This document shows, piece after piece, positions 29,522 to 38,895 of a stretch of DNA of 64,000 nucleotides. The notes under the pieces are model-generated. The model was not told the DNA's origin. It ran no database searches and saw only the letters and a program-made list of their open reading frames with translations. Source of the DNA: Streptomyces sp. SJL17-4. Its GTDB lineage: Bacteria > Actinomycetota > Actinomycetes > Streptomycetales > Streptomycetaceae. The stretch covers positions 1,674,001-1,738,000 of the forward strand of contig NZ_CP104578.1 of assembly GCF_036826855.1 (NCBI RefSeq). Direction: 5' to 3'. Position 1 is the stretch's first letter. Each line of letters starts with the position of its first letter. Made by a program: the position numbers and the translations under genes.

Positions 29522-30693
29522 GAAGGCGGGTCCTCGGGGAAACGGGCGGCCCGGCCCGAGGTCCCGCTGCGCAGGGCCTGGGCGTAACGCTCGTACCGTT
29601 CGTACCGCTCCACCCGGCGCCGGTTGGCGCGGCGGAAGCGGCGGGCGACGAGCCGGGCGAGGTCGGCGGCGCCGACCATCCCCGCCTCGGGGCCGAGCTG
29701 GGCGCGGGTGATACGGGCCTCGGGACGGTAGCCGCGGCCGGTGAGGTGGCGGCGGAAGGAGTCCCTGGCGGGGCCGATGAGCAGGTCGTCGGCGGCCGAG
29801 ACGCCACCGCCGATCACGAAGCAGGAGGGGTCGAGGGCGGCGGCGAGGTTGGCGATGCCGACGCCCAGCCACTGGCCGATGTCCTGGAAGAGCTCCACGC
29901 ACATGGCGTCGCCCTCGCGGGCGAGCTCGGTGATGAGCGGTCCGGTGATCTCGGGGACGTTCCCCTTGACCCGCTCGATGATCCCGTACGCGACCGGGGA
30001 GTCGGCGGCGGCCAGCTCTCGGGCCTCGCGGACCAGCGCGTTTCCGGAGCTGTACTGCTCCCAGCAGCCGCGGTTGCCGCAGGGACAGCGGTGGCCGCCG
30101 GGGACGACCTGCATATGGCCGAACTCGCCGGCCACCCCGAACTTCCCGCGCTTGACCTGGCCGCCCTCCAGGATGGCGCCGCCGATGCCGGTGCCGAGGG
30201 TGATCATGACGAGGTGGTCCTCGCCACGTCCGGCACCGAAGCGCCACTCGGCCCAGGCGGCGGTGTTGGCGTCGTTGTCCACCATGACGGGGACTGCGAG
30301 GCGGCTCTGCAGGGCGTCCTTGAGGGGCTCGTTGCGCCAGGCCAGGTGCGGGGCGAAGAGCACCGTGGCGCGCTCGGCGTCGACCCAGCCGGCCGCGCCG
30401 ATGCCGACGGCGTGCACGTCGTGCCGGTCGGAGAGGTCCAGGACCAGTTCGACGATGGTGTCCTCGACGACCTTGGGGCTCTTGGACTTGTCCGGGGTCT
30501 CCGTGCGGAGCTTCTCCAGGATGTTGCCGTCGGCGTCGACGACGCCGGCCATCACCTTCGTACCGCCGATGTCGATGCCGACGGTCGGCACCCGCGGCGC
30601 CGTCAGATGGGAGCGCCGCTCCCGGGTGCCGACGGTCCGCAGCACGGTGCCCCGGGCCGACCCCCGGTGGGCGAGGTCACGGTAGGTACTCAT
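29518..30693 (-). CDS. ROK-family sugar kinase (glucokinase-like)
   Basis: 391 residues. Phosphorylates a hexose or related sugar with ATP in the cytoplasm. Seen: nucleotide-binding DIGGTKVMAG, ROK signature region LGTGIGGAILEGG, catalytic Asp in DNDANTAAW and the zinc-binding CPCGNRGCWE cluster, all intact. The N-terminal 40 residues (STYRDLAHRGSARGTVLRTVGTRERRS) extend beyond the usual ROK start but contain no full DNA-binding helix. ATG at 30693 was chosen over 30723. It follows the sugar ABC genes by 66 bases on the same strand and probably phosphorylates the imported sugar. It is not the typical compact glucokinase, so the substrate is open. Confidence 0.9.
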   Translation of the reverse strand: MSTYRDLAHRGSARGTVLRTVGTRERRSHLTAPRVPTVGIDIGGTKVMAGVVDADGNILEKLRTETPDKSKSPKVVEDTIVELVLDLSDRHDVHAVGIGAAGWVDAERATVLFAPHLAWRNEPLKDALQSRLAVPVMVDNDANTAAWAEWRFGAGRGEDHLVMITLGTGIGGAILEGGQVKRGKFGVAGEFGHMQVVPGGHRCPCGNRGCWEQYSSGNALVREARELAAADSPVAYGIIERVKGNVPEITGPLITELAREGDAMCVELFQDIGQWLGVGIANLAAALDPSCFVIGGGVSAADDLLIGPARDSFRRHLTGRGYRPEARITRAQLGPEAGMVGAADLARLVARRFRRANRRRVERYERYERYAQALRSGTSGRAARFPEDPPS

Positions 30694-30759
30694 CGGCTCC
30701 GATTCTGCCAGGTGGGGTGTCAAGGGGCCGTTACATCGGGGACGGGCGCGGGAGGTCCG

Positions 30760-31566
30760 TCACGTCCCGGACGGCCGCTCCAGTTCGTGCCGGAGGTCCT
30801 CCAGCTCGGTGCCGCCGGCCATCTGCCGGGTCAACTCGTCGAGCGTGACGGAGCCCTTGGTGTGGCTGCCGGCCATGACGCCCCGCTTGAGCAGGACGAA
30901 CCGGTCGCCGACCAGGTACGCGTGGTGCGGGTTGTGGGTGATGAGGACCACGCCGAGACCCTGGTCGCGGGCGGCGGCCACGTACTTCAGGACGACGCCG
31001 GACTGCTTGACGCCGAGTGCGGCGGTCGGCTCGTCGAGGACGAGGACCTTCGCGCCGAAGTGGACGGCCCGGGCGATGGCCACGCACTGCCGCTCGCCGC
31101 CGGAGAGGGTGCCGATGGGCTGGTCGACGTCGCGGAGGTCGATGCCCATGCGGAGCAGCGCCTCGCGGGTGGTGGTCCGCATCAGGCCGACGTCGAGCCG
31201 CTTGAAGGGGCCGGATCCCCTGGTGGGCTCGGAGCCGAGGAAGAAGTTCCGCCAGACCGGCATGAGCGGGACGACGGCGAGGTCCTGGTAGACGGTGGCG
31301 ATGCCCCGGTCGAGGGCGTCGCGCGGGTTGGCGAGGGTGACCTCCTCGCCCTCGATGCGGAAGGTCCCCGTGTCGTGCTGGTGGAGACCCGCGACGATCT
31401 TGATGAGGGTGGACTTGCCGGCGCCGTTGTCACCGAGGACGCAGGAGATCTCGCCGGAGCGGACCTCCAGGGAGACCCCTTCGAGGGCGCGGATGTTGCC
31501 GTAGTACTTGCTGACGTCGTCGAGCTCGACGAGCGGAGCGGACTCGGTCTTCGTGGCCGTCGTCAC
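30760..31566 (-). CDS. Sugar ABC transporter, single-domain ATPase (FrcA-like)
   Basis: 268 residues. Powers import by the membrane partner. Walker [11 protein letters not shown]-loop region VYQDLAVVP, signature LSGGERQ, Walker [12 protein letters not shown] and switch His in ITHNPHHAY are present. It has only one ATPase domain, unlike the double-domain RbsA or XylG, and so resembles FrcA-type proteins. The GTG at 31566 overlaps the permease stop (GTGA). Order on the minus strand is binding protein, permease, ATPase, then kinase. Confidence 0.92.
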   Translation of the reverse strand: MTTATKTESAPLVELDDVSKYYGNIRALEGVSLEVRSGEISCVLGDNGAGKSTLIKIVAGLHQHDTGTFRIEGEEVTLANPRDALDRGIATVYQDLAVVPLMPVWRNFFLGSEPTRGSGPFKRLDVGLMRTTTREALLRMGIDLRDVDQPIGTLSGGERQCVAIARAVHFGAKVLVLDEPTAALGVKQSGVVLKYVAAARDQGLGVVLITHNPHHAYLVGDRFVLLKRGVMAGSHTKGSVTLDELTRQMAGGTELEDLRHELERPSGT

Positions 31567-32618
31567 TTGGTGGCCTCCACGCGCTTGCGGATCCAGGCGT
31601 TCAGCAGGGTCGCCAGGAGGAGCATCGCTCCCAGGAAGAACTTGAACCAGTCCGGGTTCCACTCGGCGTACACGATGCCCTTGCTCGTCATGCCGAAGAT
31701 GAGGGCGCCGACCGCGGAGCCGATGGCGGAGCCGTATCCGCCGGTGATCAGACAGCCGCCGATGACGGCCGCGATGATGAAGATCAGCTCGTTGCCGACG
31801 CCCTCGCCCGACTGGACGACGTCGAAGGAGAAGAGCAGGTGCTGGCCGGAGATCCAGGCGCAGAACGCCACGCCCAGGTAGAGGCCGATCTTCGTCCGGT
31901 AGACCGGGACGCCGACCGCGCGGGCCGCGTCGGCGCCGCCGCCGACCGCGAAGATCCAGTTGCCGAAGCGGGTGCGGAGCAGGATCCAGGTGGCGAGCGC
32001 GACCAGGCCGAACCACCACAGGATGGTGACCTTGAACTCGACGCCGCCGATGGTCAGCTGCGAGGCGAAGAGCTTGCGGGCGGAGGAGAAGCCCTCCATG
32101 TCGGCGATGGTCTTGGTGGAGACGGTGCCGCTGATCAGCTTGGTGAGGCCGAGGTTCAGGCCGGTCAGCATGAGGAAGGTGCCGAGCGTGATGATGAAGC
32201 TGGGCAGTTTCGTACGGGTGAGCATGAAGCCGTTGAAGGCGCCGATCGCCAGGGTGACGAGCAGCGAGACGCCGACGCCGACCCAGACGTTCGCCGTCAT
32301 CTGGTAGCTGAACATCGACGAGACCAGGGCCGAGCTGGTGACCAGGACACCGGCGGACAGGTCGAACTCGCCGCCGATCATGAGCAGCGCGACGGGGACC
32401 GCCATGATGCCGAGGGTGGAGGCCGCGTAGAGCACGGTGCCGAGGCTGGACGGGTTCAGGAAGCTGTCGGCGACCACGGAGAAGAAGACGAAGACGGCGA
32501 TCGCGCCGACGACCGAGCCGAGCTCGGGGCGGGCCAGCAGCTTCTTCAGCGGGGTGGTGCGCAGCAGCCGTTCGTCGACGTGGTCGAGCCCGTCCGACGG
32601 TGGGGCGGTGGAGCTCAT
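31563..32618 (-). CDS. Sugar ABC transporter permease (ribose/xylose type)
   Basis: 351 residues with about ten hydrophobic segments. The motifs [18 protein letters not shown] and the ATPase-contact loop [18 protein letters not shown] are those of RbsC/XylH-type permeases, which form the membrane channel of carbohydrate uptake-2 (CUT2) importers. The ATG overlaps the stop of the binding-protein gene and its own stop overlaps the ATPase start, so all three are translationally coupled. It imports a monosaccharide or inositol; the substrate is inferred from neighbours only. Confidence 0.93.
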   Translation of the reverse strand: MSSTAPPSDGLDHVDERLLRTTPLKKLLARPELGSVVGAIAVFVFFSVVADSFLNPSSLGTVLYAASTLGIMAVPVALLMIGGEFDLSAGVLVTSSALVSSMFSYQMTANVWVGVGVSLLVTLAIGAFNGFMLTRTKLPSFIITLGTFLMLTGLNLGLTKLISGTVSTKTIADMEGFSSARKLFASQLTIGGVEFKVTILWWFGLVALATWILLRTRFGNWIFAVGGGADAARAVGVPVYRTKIGLYLGVAFCAWISGQHLLFSFDVVQSGEGVGNELIFIIAAVIGGCLITGGYGSAIGSAVGALIFGMTSKGIVYAEWNPDWFKFFLGAMLLLATLLNAWIRKRVEATK

Positions 32619-33634
32619 CGGGTGCCCCGCTCCGCGTACTCGACGAGCTTCGCGGCGTCGTCCTTGGTGATGATCTGCGGGCCGGTGAGGACCGGCTTGC
32701 CGCCGCCGAGGACGTTGGCGTTGTAGCGGTAGAGCCAGAGCAGGTCGACGGCCTCGTAGCCCTGGAGGTAGGGCTGCTGGTCGACGGCGAAGCCGAGGGT
32801 GCCGGCCTGGAGGGAGGTGGCGACCTTGGCGTTGAGGTCGAAGGTGTCGATCTCGGCCTTGCTCCCGGCGCTCTTCGCGGCCTGGACGGCGGCGTCGGCG
32901 AAGGGGGCGCCGAGCGTCACGACGGCGTCGACGTCCTTGTCGGACTGGAGCTTGGCCTCGATGGAGGCCTTGACGTCCGGCATGTTGGTGCCGTCGACGT
33001 AGAGGTTGACCAGCTCGCCGCCGAAGGTCTTCTTCGTGCCCGCGCAGCGCTGCTCGTGGCCGACGTTGCCCTGTTCGTGCAGGACGCAGAGCGCCTTCTT
33101 CTTGCCCCGCTTGTCGAGTTCCTCGCCGACGGCCTCGCCGGCGACGGTCTCGTCCTGGCCGATGTGGGTGAGCGCCCCGTACGCCTTGGACTGCTCGGCG
33201 CCCGAGTTCACGGTGATCACCGGGATGCCGGCCTTGACTGCCTTCTCGACGGCGGCCTTCATGGCGTCGGGCTTCGCGAGCGTGACGATCAGACCGTCGA
33301 CGTCCTTGGCGACGTACGAGTCGATCAGCTGCGCCTGCTGCTGGGCCTCGTCGCTGTGGGCGTAGAGGAAGTTGATGTTGTCCTTGGCGGCGGCCTGCTT
33401 GGCGCCCTTCTGGACGATGTCCCAGAAGGTGTCGCCGTCACCCGAGTGGGTCACCATGGCGAAGGTCCAGCGGGGGGTGTCGACGGCCGCCCTGCCCTGG
33501 GCCTCGGCGGCCTTGCGGGCGTCCTCCGCCCGCTTTCCGCCGGTGCTGCTGCACCCGGCGAGCGCCCCGGTGAGCGCGAGCGCGAGCACGGCGCCGACTG
33601 CGGCGCGTACCCCTCCTGTCCGAAGCCTGGTCAC
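32615..33634 (-). CDS. Sugar ABC transporter substrate-binding lipoprotein
   Basis: 339 residues. Starting at GTG 33634, with AAGGAGG ten bases upstream, gives [20 protein letters not shown] followed by lipobox LAGC, a complete lipoprotein signal. The mature protein is a periplasmic-binding-protein type I fold as in ribose, galactose and inositol binders ([33 protein letters not shown]). It sits on the outer face of the membrane and hands substrate to the permease. An operator-like tandem repeat lies 29-54 bases upstream of the start. Next to a Gfo/Idh/MocA dehydrogenase, inositol or a related cyclitol is a reasonable guess. Confidence 0.92.
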   Translation of the reverse strand: MTRLRTGGVRAAVGAVLALALTGALAGCSSTGGKRAEDARKAAEAQGRAAVDTPRWTFAMVTHSGDGDTFWDIVQKGAKQAAAKDNINFLYAHSDEAQQQAQLIDSYVAKDVDGLIVTLAKPDAMKAAVEKAVKAGIPVITVNSGAEQSKAYGALTHIGQDETVAGEAVGEELDKRGKKKALCVLHEQGNVGHEQRCAGTKKTFGGELVNLYVDGTNMPDVKASIEAKLQSDKDVDAVVTLGAPFADAAVQAAKSAGSKAEIDTFDLNAKVATSLQAGTLGFAVDQQPYLQGYEAVDLLWLYRYNANVLGGGKPVLTGPQIITKDDAAKLVEYAERGTR

Positions 33635-33662
33635 GAGGCCGTGCCCTCCTTTGTGTCCTTTG

Positions 33663-33688
33663 CGTGCATTGCAGTCGTGCATTGCAGT
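33663..33688 (-). promoter_or_regulatory. Tandem 13-bp operator-like repeat upstream of the sugar ABC operon
   Basis: CGTGCATTGCAGT occurs twice head to tail (33663-33675 and 33676-33688). Each copy contains the small palindrome TGCA-T-TGCA. It is 29-54 bases upstream of the binding-protein start, where a repressor would block transcription. The GntR protein encoded just upstream is the likely ligand-controlled binder. Confidence 0.6.
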
Positions 33689-33756
33689 ATCGGTCATGCG
33701 GGTCGTGGCGCTCGCCAGGGGGCCGGTGTCCGGCTCTTGGGCCGGTGGGGTACGGC

Positions 33757-34524
33757 CTACGGACGGACCATCAGCTGGAACTCGAAGGAGTAGCGGTCGG
33801 CCCGGTAGAGATGGGAGCCGTACTCGACGGGGCGTCCGGTGTCGTCGAAGGTGACGCGCTCCATCGTCAGCAGCGGGGCGCCCTCCCGCTCGTCCAACAA
33901 GGCCGCCTCCGTAGCGGTCGCGGCGCGCGCGCCGACGGCCTGGCGTGCGCTGTGCAGGGTCAGCGCGGCGGAGCGGAGCATCCGGTAGAGACCGGTGGTC
34001 TCCAGGCGCGCCGTGTCGGGTCCGCCGGGGCCGAGGAGCCCGGCGGGCAGGTGGTTGCGCAGGTACGCCATGGGTTCGCCGTGCGCGGTGCGGAGCCGTT
34101 CGAGATAGACGACCTCGCTGCCCTCGGGTACGCGGAGGGCCGCGGCGACCGGACCGGTGGCGGGTTCGGCCCGGTTGACCAGGACCCGGGTGGCGGGGAG
34201 CTGTCCGGCGGCGTCCAGGTCGTCGTACAGGCTGCTCAGCTCCAGCGGGCGGCGGACCGTGCTGTGCACGACCTGGGTGCCGACCCCCCGGCGGCGGACC
34301 AGGAGGCCCTTGTCGACGAGGGTCTGGATGGCCTGGCGGACGGTGGGGCGGGAGAGGCCGAGGCGGGTGGCGAGGTCGATCTCGTTGCCGAGGAGGGTGC
34401 CCGGGGTCAGCGTGCCGTTCTCCACGGCGCTCTCCAGCTGCTGGGCCAGCTGGAAGTAGAGCGGGACCGGGCTGCTGCGGTCCACGGAGAGCGGGGGCAG
34501 GGCGGCGCCTGACTGCTTGGACAC
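33757..34524 (-). CDS. GntR-family (HutC subfamily) transcriptional regulator
   Basis: 255 residues. N-terminal GntR winged helix (PLYFQLAQQLESAVENGTLTPGTLLGNEIDLATRLGLSRPTVRQAIQTLVDKGLLVRRRGVGTQV) and a C-terminal UTRA effector domain ending FEFQLMVRP. Start GTG at 34524; upstream sequence in the same frame overlaps the divergent dehydrogenase region and is not protein-like. Located between the leftward ABC operon and the rightward dehydrogenase, so it can control both; palindromic sites are present in both gaps. Effector probably a sugar or sugar phosphate. Confidence 0.92.
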   Translation of the reverse strand: MSKQSGAALPPLSVDRSSPVPLYFQLAQQLESAVENGTLTPGTLLGNEIDLATRLGLSRPTVRQAIQTLVDKGLLVRRRGVGTQVVHSTVRRPLELSSLYDDLDAAGQLPATRVLVNRAEPATGPVAAALRVPEGSEVVYLERLRTAHGEPMAYLRNHLPAGLLGPGGPDTARLETTGLYRMLRSAALTLHSARQAVGARAATATEAALLDEREGAPLLTMERVTFDDTGRPVEYGSHLYRADRYSFEFQLMVRP

Positions 34525-34573
34525 GGGGGGAGCGTAGCCCGGTGCGCTGATGACGGGAAGTCGTGACGTCCGG

Positions 34574-34595
34574 TTGTCCTGACAAATCCTTGACA
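34574..34595. promoter_or_regulatory. Palindrome and -35-like element between GntR and dehydrogenase genes
   Basis: TTGTC-CT-GACAA (34574-34585) is a perfect short inverted repeat, followed by TTGACA (34590-34595) as a possible -35 for the rightward dehydrogenase gene. No convincing -10 was seen. A GntR operator here would allow autoregulation and control of the dehydrogenase. Confidence 0.45.
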
Positions 34596-34624
34596 CCGGG
34601 GACGGACGGCTCCACGGTGGGGCC

Positions 34625-35623
34625 ATGCGCATCGGACTCATCGGTACGGGCCGGATCGGGAGCTTCCACGCGGGTGTGCTGGCCCGCCACCCGGAGGTCG
34701 AGTCGCTGGTCGTGGCGGACGCGGACACCACGCGGGCGGCCGGGGTCGCGGGGGCGCTCGGGGCGGAGGCCGCGCCGGACGTCACCGCGCTGTTCGCGCA
34801 CGCACTGGACGCCGTGGTGATCGCCTCGGCGACGGCCGCGCACGCGGAGCTGATCGCCCGCGCGGCGGGCGCCGGGCTCCCGGCCTTCTGCGAGAAGCCG
34901 ATCGCCCTGGACGTGCCGGGGACGGCGAGCGCGCTCTCGGCGGTGGCCGAGGCGGGCACGGAGCTCCAGCTCGGCTTCATGCGGCGCTTCGACGCGGGGT
35001 ACCGGGCGGCGCGTGAGGCGGTGCGCTCGGGGCGGCTCGGCCGGCTGCACACCGTACGGGCGGCGACCTCCGACCCGGCACCGCCGCCGGCCGCGTACCT
35101 CCCCCTCTCCGGCGGTCTCTTCCGGGACTGTCTGGTGCACGACTTCGACATCGTGCGCTGGGTGACCGGGCAGGAGGTCGTGGAGGTGTACGCGACGGGC
35201 TCGGACGCCGGTCCCGCGATGTTCCGGGAGGCCGGTGACGTGTCCACGGCCGCCGCGCTCCTCACCCTCGACGACGGCACGCTCGTCACGGCGACGGCGA
35301 CCCGCCGCAACGGCGCCGGGTACGACGTCCGCATGGAGCTGGCGGGCGACCTGGACCAGATCGCGGTGGGCCTGGACGACCGCACCCCGCTCACCTCGGT
35401 GGAGCCCTGGGCGTCGGCCCCGCCGGGAAAGCCCTGGACCGGCTTCCTGGAGCGGTTCGCCCCCGCGTACGAGGCGGAGCTCGACGCCTTCGTACGCCTG
35501 GTCCGCGGCGAGGCGCCCAACCCGTGCGACGGGCGGGAGGCCCTGGCGGCGCTCCGGATCGCGGAGGCGTGCGAGCGCTCGCGTCGGGAGCGGTGCCCGG
35601 TACGGGTGGACGACATCCGTTAG
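34625..35623 (+). CDS. Gfo/Idh/MocA-family oxidoreductase (inositol 2-dehydrogenase-like)
   Basis: 332 residues. NAD(P)-binding Rossmann motif IGLIGTGRIGSFHAGVL, the family EKP signature (FCEKPIAL, catalytic Lys) and the active-site DFDIVRW with its preceding His (LVHDFD) are all present. Such enzymes oxidise myo-inositol, glucose or other sugars in the cytoplasm. GGTGGGG lies directly upstream of the ATG. It is divergent from the GntR gene and next to a CUT2 importer and ROK kinase, which together suggest uptake and oxidation of a cyclitol or sugar. Specificity among inositol isomers cannot be read from the sequence. Confidence 0.9.
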   Translation: MRIGLIGTGRIGSFHAGVLARHPEVESLVVADADTTRAAGVAGALGAEAAPDVTALFAHALDAVVIASATAAHAELIARAAGAGLPAFCEKPIALDVPGTASALSAVAEAGTELQLGFMRRFDAGYRAAREAVRSGRLGRLHTVRAATSDPAPPPAAYLPLSGGLFRDCLVHDFDIVRWVTGQEVVEVYATGSDAGPAMFREAGDVSTAAALLTLDDGTLVTATATRRNGAGYDVRMELAGDLDQIAVGLDDRTPLTSVEPWASAPPGKPWTGFLERFAPAYEAELDAFVRLVRGEAPNPCDGREALAALRIAEACERSRRERCPVRVDDIR

Positions 35624-35639
35624 TCGCCCCGTAGCGGCG

Positions 35640-36818
35640 TCACCACCGGACCGGGAGGTGCCGGACTCCGCGCATCAGGAGGCCCGGGAGCCACTCCCAG
35701 GGCTCGCCCTCCGGGTCGAGTTCCAGGTTCGGGAAGCGGTCGAGGAGGGTCCGGAGCGCGATCCGGCCCTCCAGCCGGGCGAGCGGGGCGCCCAGGCAGT
35801 AGTGGATGCCGTGCCCGAAGGCCAGATGGCCCCGGGTGTCCCGGCGGATGTCGAAGCGGTCGGGTTCGGGGAACCGGGCCGGGTCGCGGTCGAGCGCCCC
35901 GATGGCGACGAGAACGCTCTGACCTGCCGGAATCTCGGTGCCGCCGACGGTGACGGGCTCCCGGCTGAAGCGGAAGGTGCTGGTCTCCACCGGCCCGTCG
36001 TACCGCAGGGACTCCTCGATCGTCCCGTCCAGGAGGCCCGGGTCGGCGCGCAGGGCGGCGAGCTGATCGGGGTGGGTGAGGAGGTTGCGGACGGTGTTGG
36101 CGATCAGGTTGACCGTCGTCTCGTGGCCCGCGATGAGCAGCAGATAGGCCATGGCCCGGAGTTCGGGTCCGGAGAGCCGGTCGCCGTCCTCGGCGCGGGA
36201 GGCGATCAGACCGGAGAGCAGGTCGTCGGTGGGGCCCGCGGCCCGCTTGTCCTCGATGAGCGCGTCGAGGTAGGCGCCGAAGTCCACCATGCTCTGGGTG
36301 AAGTCCTCGTCGCCGGTGGGGGTGACCAGCTCGGTCGACCAGCGGCGGAAGGTGTCCCGGTCCGCCGCGGGGACCCCGAGGAGCTCGCAGACGACGGTGA
36401 TCGGCAGCGGGTACGCGAAGGAGTCGACGAGGTCGGCGCGGCCGGCCGGTTCCATCGCGTCGACGAGTTCCGCGGTGAGCCGCTCGATGCGGGGACGCAG
36501 GGCCTCCACCCGGCGGCCGGTGAACTCGCCCGTGACCAGGCGGCGCAGCCGGGTGTGGTCGGGTGCGTCGGCCGCGAGGAGGTGGACGCCGATGATGTCC
36601 TCCTCCGGCGCCCGTACGCCGATCACGTGCGGGGACTTGGCGAGCCGGGGGTCGGCGAGGGCCGCACGCCCCTCCTCGTGACCGACGACCAGCCAGAACT
36701 GGAAGCCGTCGGGCATCCGCACCTCGTGGACGGGACCGGCCTCGCGGAGCCTCGCGTAGGAGGGATACGGGTTCGCGGTGAAGTCCGCGCCGTACTCCCC
36801 CAGTTCGATGACGGACAT
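35640..36818 (-). CDS. Cytochrome P450 (CYP107-like)
   Basis: 392 residues, the usual size of soluble bacterial P450s. I-helix AGHETT (oxygen activation), E-x-x-R in ESLRYDG, and the heme-binding FGHGIHYCLGAPLAR with its Cys ligand are intact. Hydroxylates or oxidises a small lipophilic substrate using electrons from ferredoxin; no ferredoxin gene is adjacent. It converges on the dehydrogenase gene with only 16 bases between. Neighbours do not reveal a substrate; it is 20 kb from the PKS-NRPS genes, so a role in that pathway is unsupported. Confidence 0.94.
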   Translation of the reverse strand: MSVIELGEYGADFTANPYPSYARLREAGPVHEVRMPDGFQFWLVVGHEEGRAALADPRLAKSPHVIGVRAPEEDIIGVHLLAADAPDHTRLRRLVTGEFTGRRVEALRPRIERLTAELVDAMEPAGRADLVDSFAYPLPITVVCELLGVPAADRDTFRRWSTELVTPTGDEDFTQSMVDFGAYLDALIEDKRAAGPTDDLLSGLIASRAEDGDRLSGPELRAMAYLLLIAGHETTVNLIANTVRNLLTHPDQLAALRADPGLLDGTIEESLRYDGPVETSTFRFSREPVTVGGTEIPAGQSVLVAIGALDRDPARFPEPDRFDIRRDTRGHLAFGHGIHYCLGAPLARLEGRIALRTLLDRFPNLELDPEGEPWEWLPGLLMRGVRHLPVRW

Positions 36819-36855
36819 CGACGCAGACTATCCGACGGGTCCGGGGCGGAGACGA

Positions 36856-37539
36856 TCAGTTCTGGCCGTCCTCGCCCCCTCCCGCGGTCAAGAGGCCCGC
36901 GTCGTGGACGAGGAGGGCGATCTGGACGCGGTTGTTGAGGCCGAGTTTGGCGAGGACCCGTGAGACATGGGTCTTGACCGTGGGCACGCTCATGTACAGC
37001 TCGGCCGCGATCTCCGCGTTGGACAGACCGCGGCCGACGGCGACGGCCACCTCCCGCTCGCGGTCGGCGAGTTCGGTGAGGCGTCCGGCGGCCGCGGTGC
37101 GCGGGGACTGCTCCGGCCGGCCTGCGACATGGGTCATGAGCTGGCGGGTGACGGCCGGGGACAGCACCGGGTCCCCGGCCGCGACCCGGCGGACGGCGGC
37201 GACGATCTCGGCGGGCGGCGTGTCCTTGAGGACGAAGCCGGCCGCGCCGGCCCGCAGGGCGCGCAGCACCTGCTCGTCGGCGTGGAAGGTGGTGAGGACG
37301 ACGACCTCGGGGGCGCCGGGCTCGGCCCGCAGCCGCTCGGTGGCGGTGAGCCCGTCCACGTGCGGCATGCGGATGTCCATGAGGACGACGTCGGGGGCGT
37401 ACCGGGTGACGAGTTCGGGGACCTCGCGGCCGTCGGTCCCCTCACCGACGATCTCCAGGTCCTCGGCGCCGCCGAGCATCAGGGTGAGGCCCGCACGGAC
37501 CAGGGGGTCGTCGTCGACGATGAGCAGCCGAATGGTCAT
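36856..37539 (-). CDS. NarL/LuxR-type response regulator
   Basis: 227 residues. Receiver domain with acidic pocket VDDDP, phospho-acceptor Asp in VVLMDIRMP and Lys in VLKDTPP; C-terminal LuxR helix-turn-helix (LTELADREREVAVAVGRGLSNAEIA ... VKTHVSRVLAKL). Its ATG overlaps the kinase stop (ATGA), so the two form a cognate pair. A pair of inverted repeats upstream of the kinase gene may be its target. Confidence 0.94.
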   Translation of the reverse strand: MTIRLLIVDDDPLVRAGLTLMLGGAEDLEIVGEGTDGREVPELVTRYAPDVVLMDIRMPHVDGLTATERLRAEPGAPEVVVLTTFHADEQVLRALRAGAAGFVLKDTPPAEIVAAVRRVAAGDPVLSPAVTRQLMTHVAGRPEQSPRTAAAGRLTELADREREVAVAVGRGLSNAEIAAELYMSVPTVKTHVSRVLAKLGLNNRVQIALLVHDAGLLTAGGGEDGQN

Positions 37540-38750
37540 GGGGGCCACGGTAGCCAGGCGTGCAGGGAGAATCCGCCGTCGGGGGCGGGTCCGTGCTCCA
37601 TCCGGCCACCGGCGAGCGCGGCGCGTTCGGTGAGTCCGATCAGGCCCTGGCCTGAGCCGGGGACGGGCGGGACCGGTCCGGCGGGTGCCGGGTTGTGGAT
37701 GTCGACGGTGAGGCCCTCGCCGGGGCGGCCGCGCACGGTGACGGTGACCGTGGTGCCGGGGGCGTGCTTGCGGGCGTTGGTGAGGCCCTCCTGGGCGATG
37801 CGGTAGACGGTACGGCCGGTGGCGGCCGGGACGGTGGCCGGTTCGTCCACGGTGGTGTCGAGGACGACGTCGGCCCCGGCCTCGCGGGATTCCTCGATCA
37901 GCGCGTCGAGGGTGGCGAGGGTGGGCTGCGGCCGGTGGCCTCCGTCGCCGTTCTCGCCGGGGGCGCGCAGCACGCCGATGATCTCGCGCAGGTCCTGGAG
38001 GGCCTCGTGGGCACTGTCGCGGATGACGCCGGCGGCGCGGGCGACCTGCTCGGGCGGGGCGTCGGGCCGGAACTCCAGGGCTCCGGCGTGCACGCTGAGC
38101 AGGGTGAGCCGGTGGGCGAGGACGTCGTGCATCTCGCGGGCGATGGCCTCGCGGGCGAGCCGCTGGGCCTGGGCGGCGCGCAGTTCGGCCTCGGCCTCGG
38201 CGCGGCGGGCGCGCTCCCTGAGGGCCTCGACGAGCTGGCGGCGGGAGCGGACGAGCATGCCCCAGGCGGTGACGAGCAGGATGAGGGTGAAGCCGAGGGC
38301 GATGGAGAGCCCGGTGTTGGTGGTGGGGTCGGGCCGGATGAAGGCCTGCGCGGTGGAGGCGGCGACGGCGAGCGCGCCGATCGCGGCGACCTCGCGGAAG
38401 GGCTTGCGCACGGCCACGCTGAAGAGGCTCGCGAGGAGGGCGCCGGCGGCGACCGGGGCCACGATGTTGAGCAGCGAGAGGCCGATCGCGAGCCCGGCCG
38501 GCCAGCGGCGGCGCAGCCAGAGGGCGCAGCAGCCGGCGGCGCCCAGGAGCTGGTCGACGAGGGTGACGGCCTCGCTGGTGTACTGCGCGCTGGTGTCGGC
38601 GGCGAGGAGGCCGACGAAGGCGGCGAGGAGGAAGAGCGAGGTGTCCACGATCCAGTCGCGGACGGTACGGCGGGGCCGGCCCTCCCCGTTCCCACCGGGT
38701 TCGGCCAGGTGGGAGGGGAGCAGCCAGCGCTGCCGGTCCGTGCGGGTCAT
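37536..38750 (-). CDS. Sensor histidine kinase (HisKA_3 type)
   Basis: 404 residues. Five or six N-terminal membrane helices with short loops, a coiled linker (RRQLVEALRERARRAEAEAELRAAQAQ), dimerisation/phosphotransfer box REMHDVLAHRL with the His, and an ATPase with GLIGLTERAAL. The lack of a large sensor domain suggests sensing within or at the membrane. First gene of a two-gene operon with the response regulator and divergent from a small membrane-protein gene. Signal unknown. Confidence 0.93.
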   Translation of the reverse strand: MTRTDRQRWLLPSHLAEPGGNGEGRPRRTVRDWIVDTSLFLLAAFVGLLAADTSAQYTSEAVTLVDQLLGAAGCCALWLRRRWPAGLAIGLSLLNIVAPVAAGALLASLFSVAVRKPFREVAAIGALAVAASTAQAFIRPDPTTNTGLSIALGFTLILLVTAWGMLVRSRRQLVEALRERARRAEAEAELRAAQAQRLAREAIAREMHDVLAHRLTLLSVHAGALEFRPDAPPEQVARAAGVIRDSAHEALQDLREIIGVLRAPGENGDGGHRPQPTLATLDALIEESREAGADVVLDTTVDEPATVPAATGRTVYRIAQEGLTNARKHAPGTTVTVTVRGRPGEGLTVDIHNPAPAGPVPPVPGSGQGLIGLTERAALAGGRMEHGPAPDGGFSLHAWLPWPP

Positions 38751-38806
38751 ATCGGCAATGTACGCAGCCGGGGGCGCCGTGCGGGGCAGTGGCGGCCGGG
38801 CCGCTA

Positions 38807-38878
38807 CCGAAGTCGCGGAGGTCGATACTTCGGTCGCGGTGCCGGTGGACCGGAGGCGGACGCGGCCGGTCCACCGGC
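38807..38878. promoter_or_regulatory. Two inverted repeats between the kinase and small membrane-protein genes
   Basis: CCGAAGT (38807-38813) pairs with ACTTCGG (38827-38833); GCCGGTGGACCGG (38841-38853) pairs with CCGGTCCACCGGC (38866-38878), a perfect 13-bp repeat ending 17 bases before the small gene's ATG. They could be binding sites for the adjacent response regulator or a leader hairpin covering the ribosome-binding region. Confidence 0.45.
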
Positions 38879-38895
38879 GGCGTCATGATCACCTC

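Noticed and set aside
35640..36818. P450 as a tailoring enzyme of the PKS-NRPS cluster
   Set aside because: It is 18 kb beyond the cluster's terminator, with unrelated operons between, so no link is supported.
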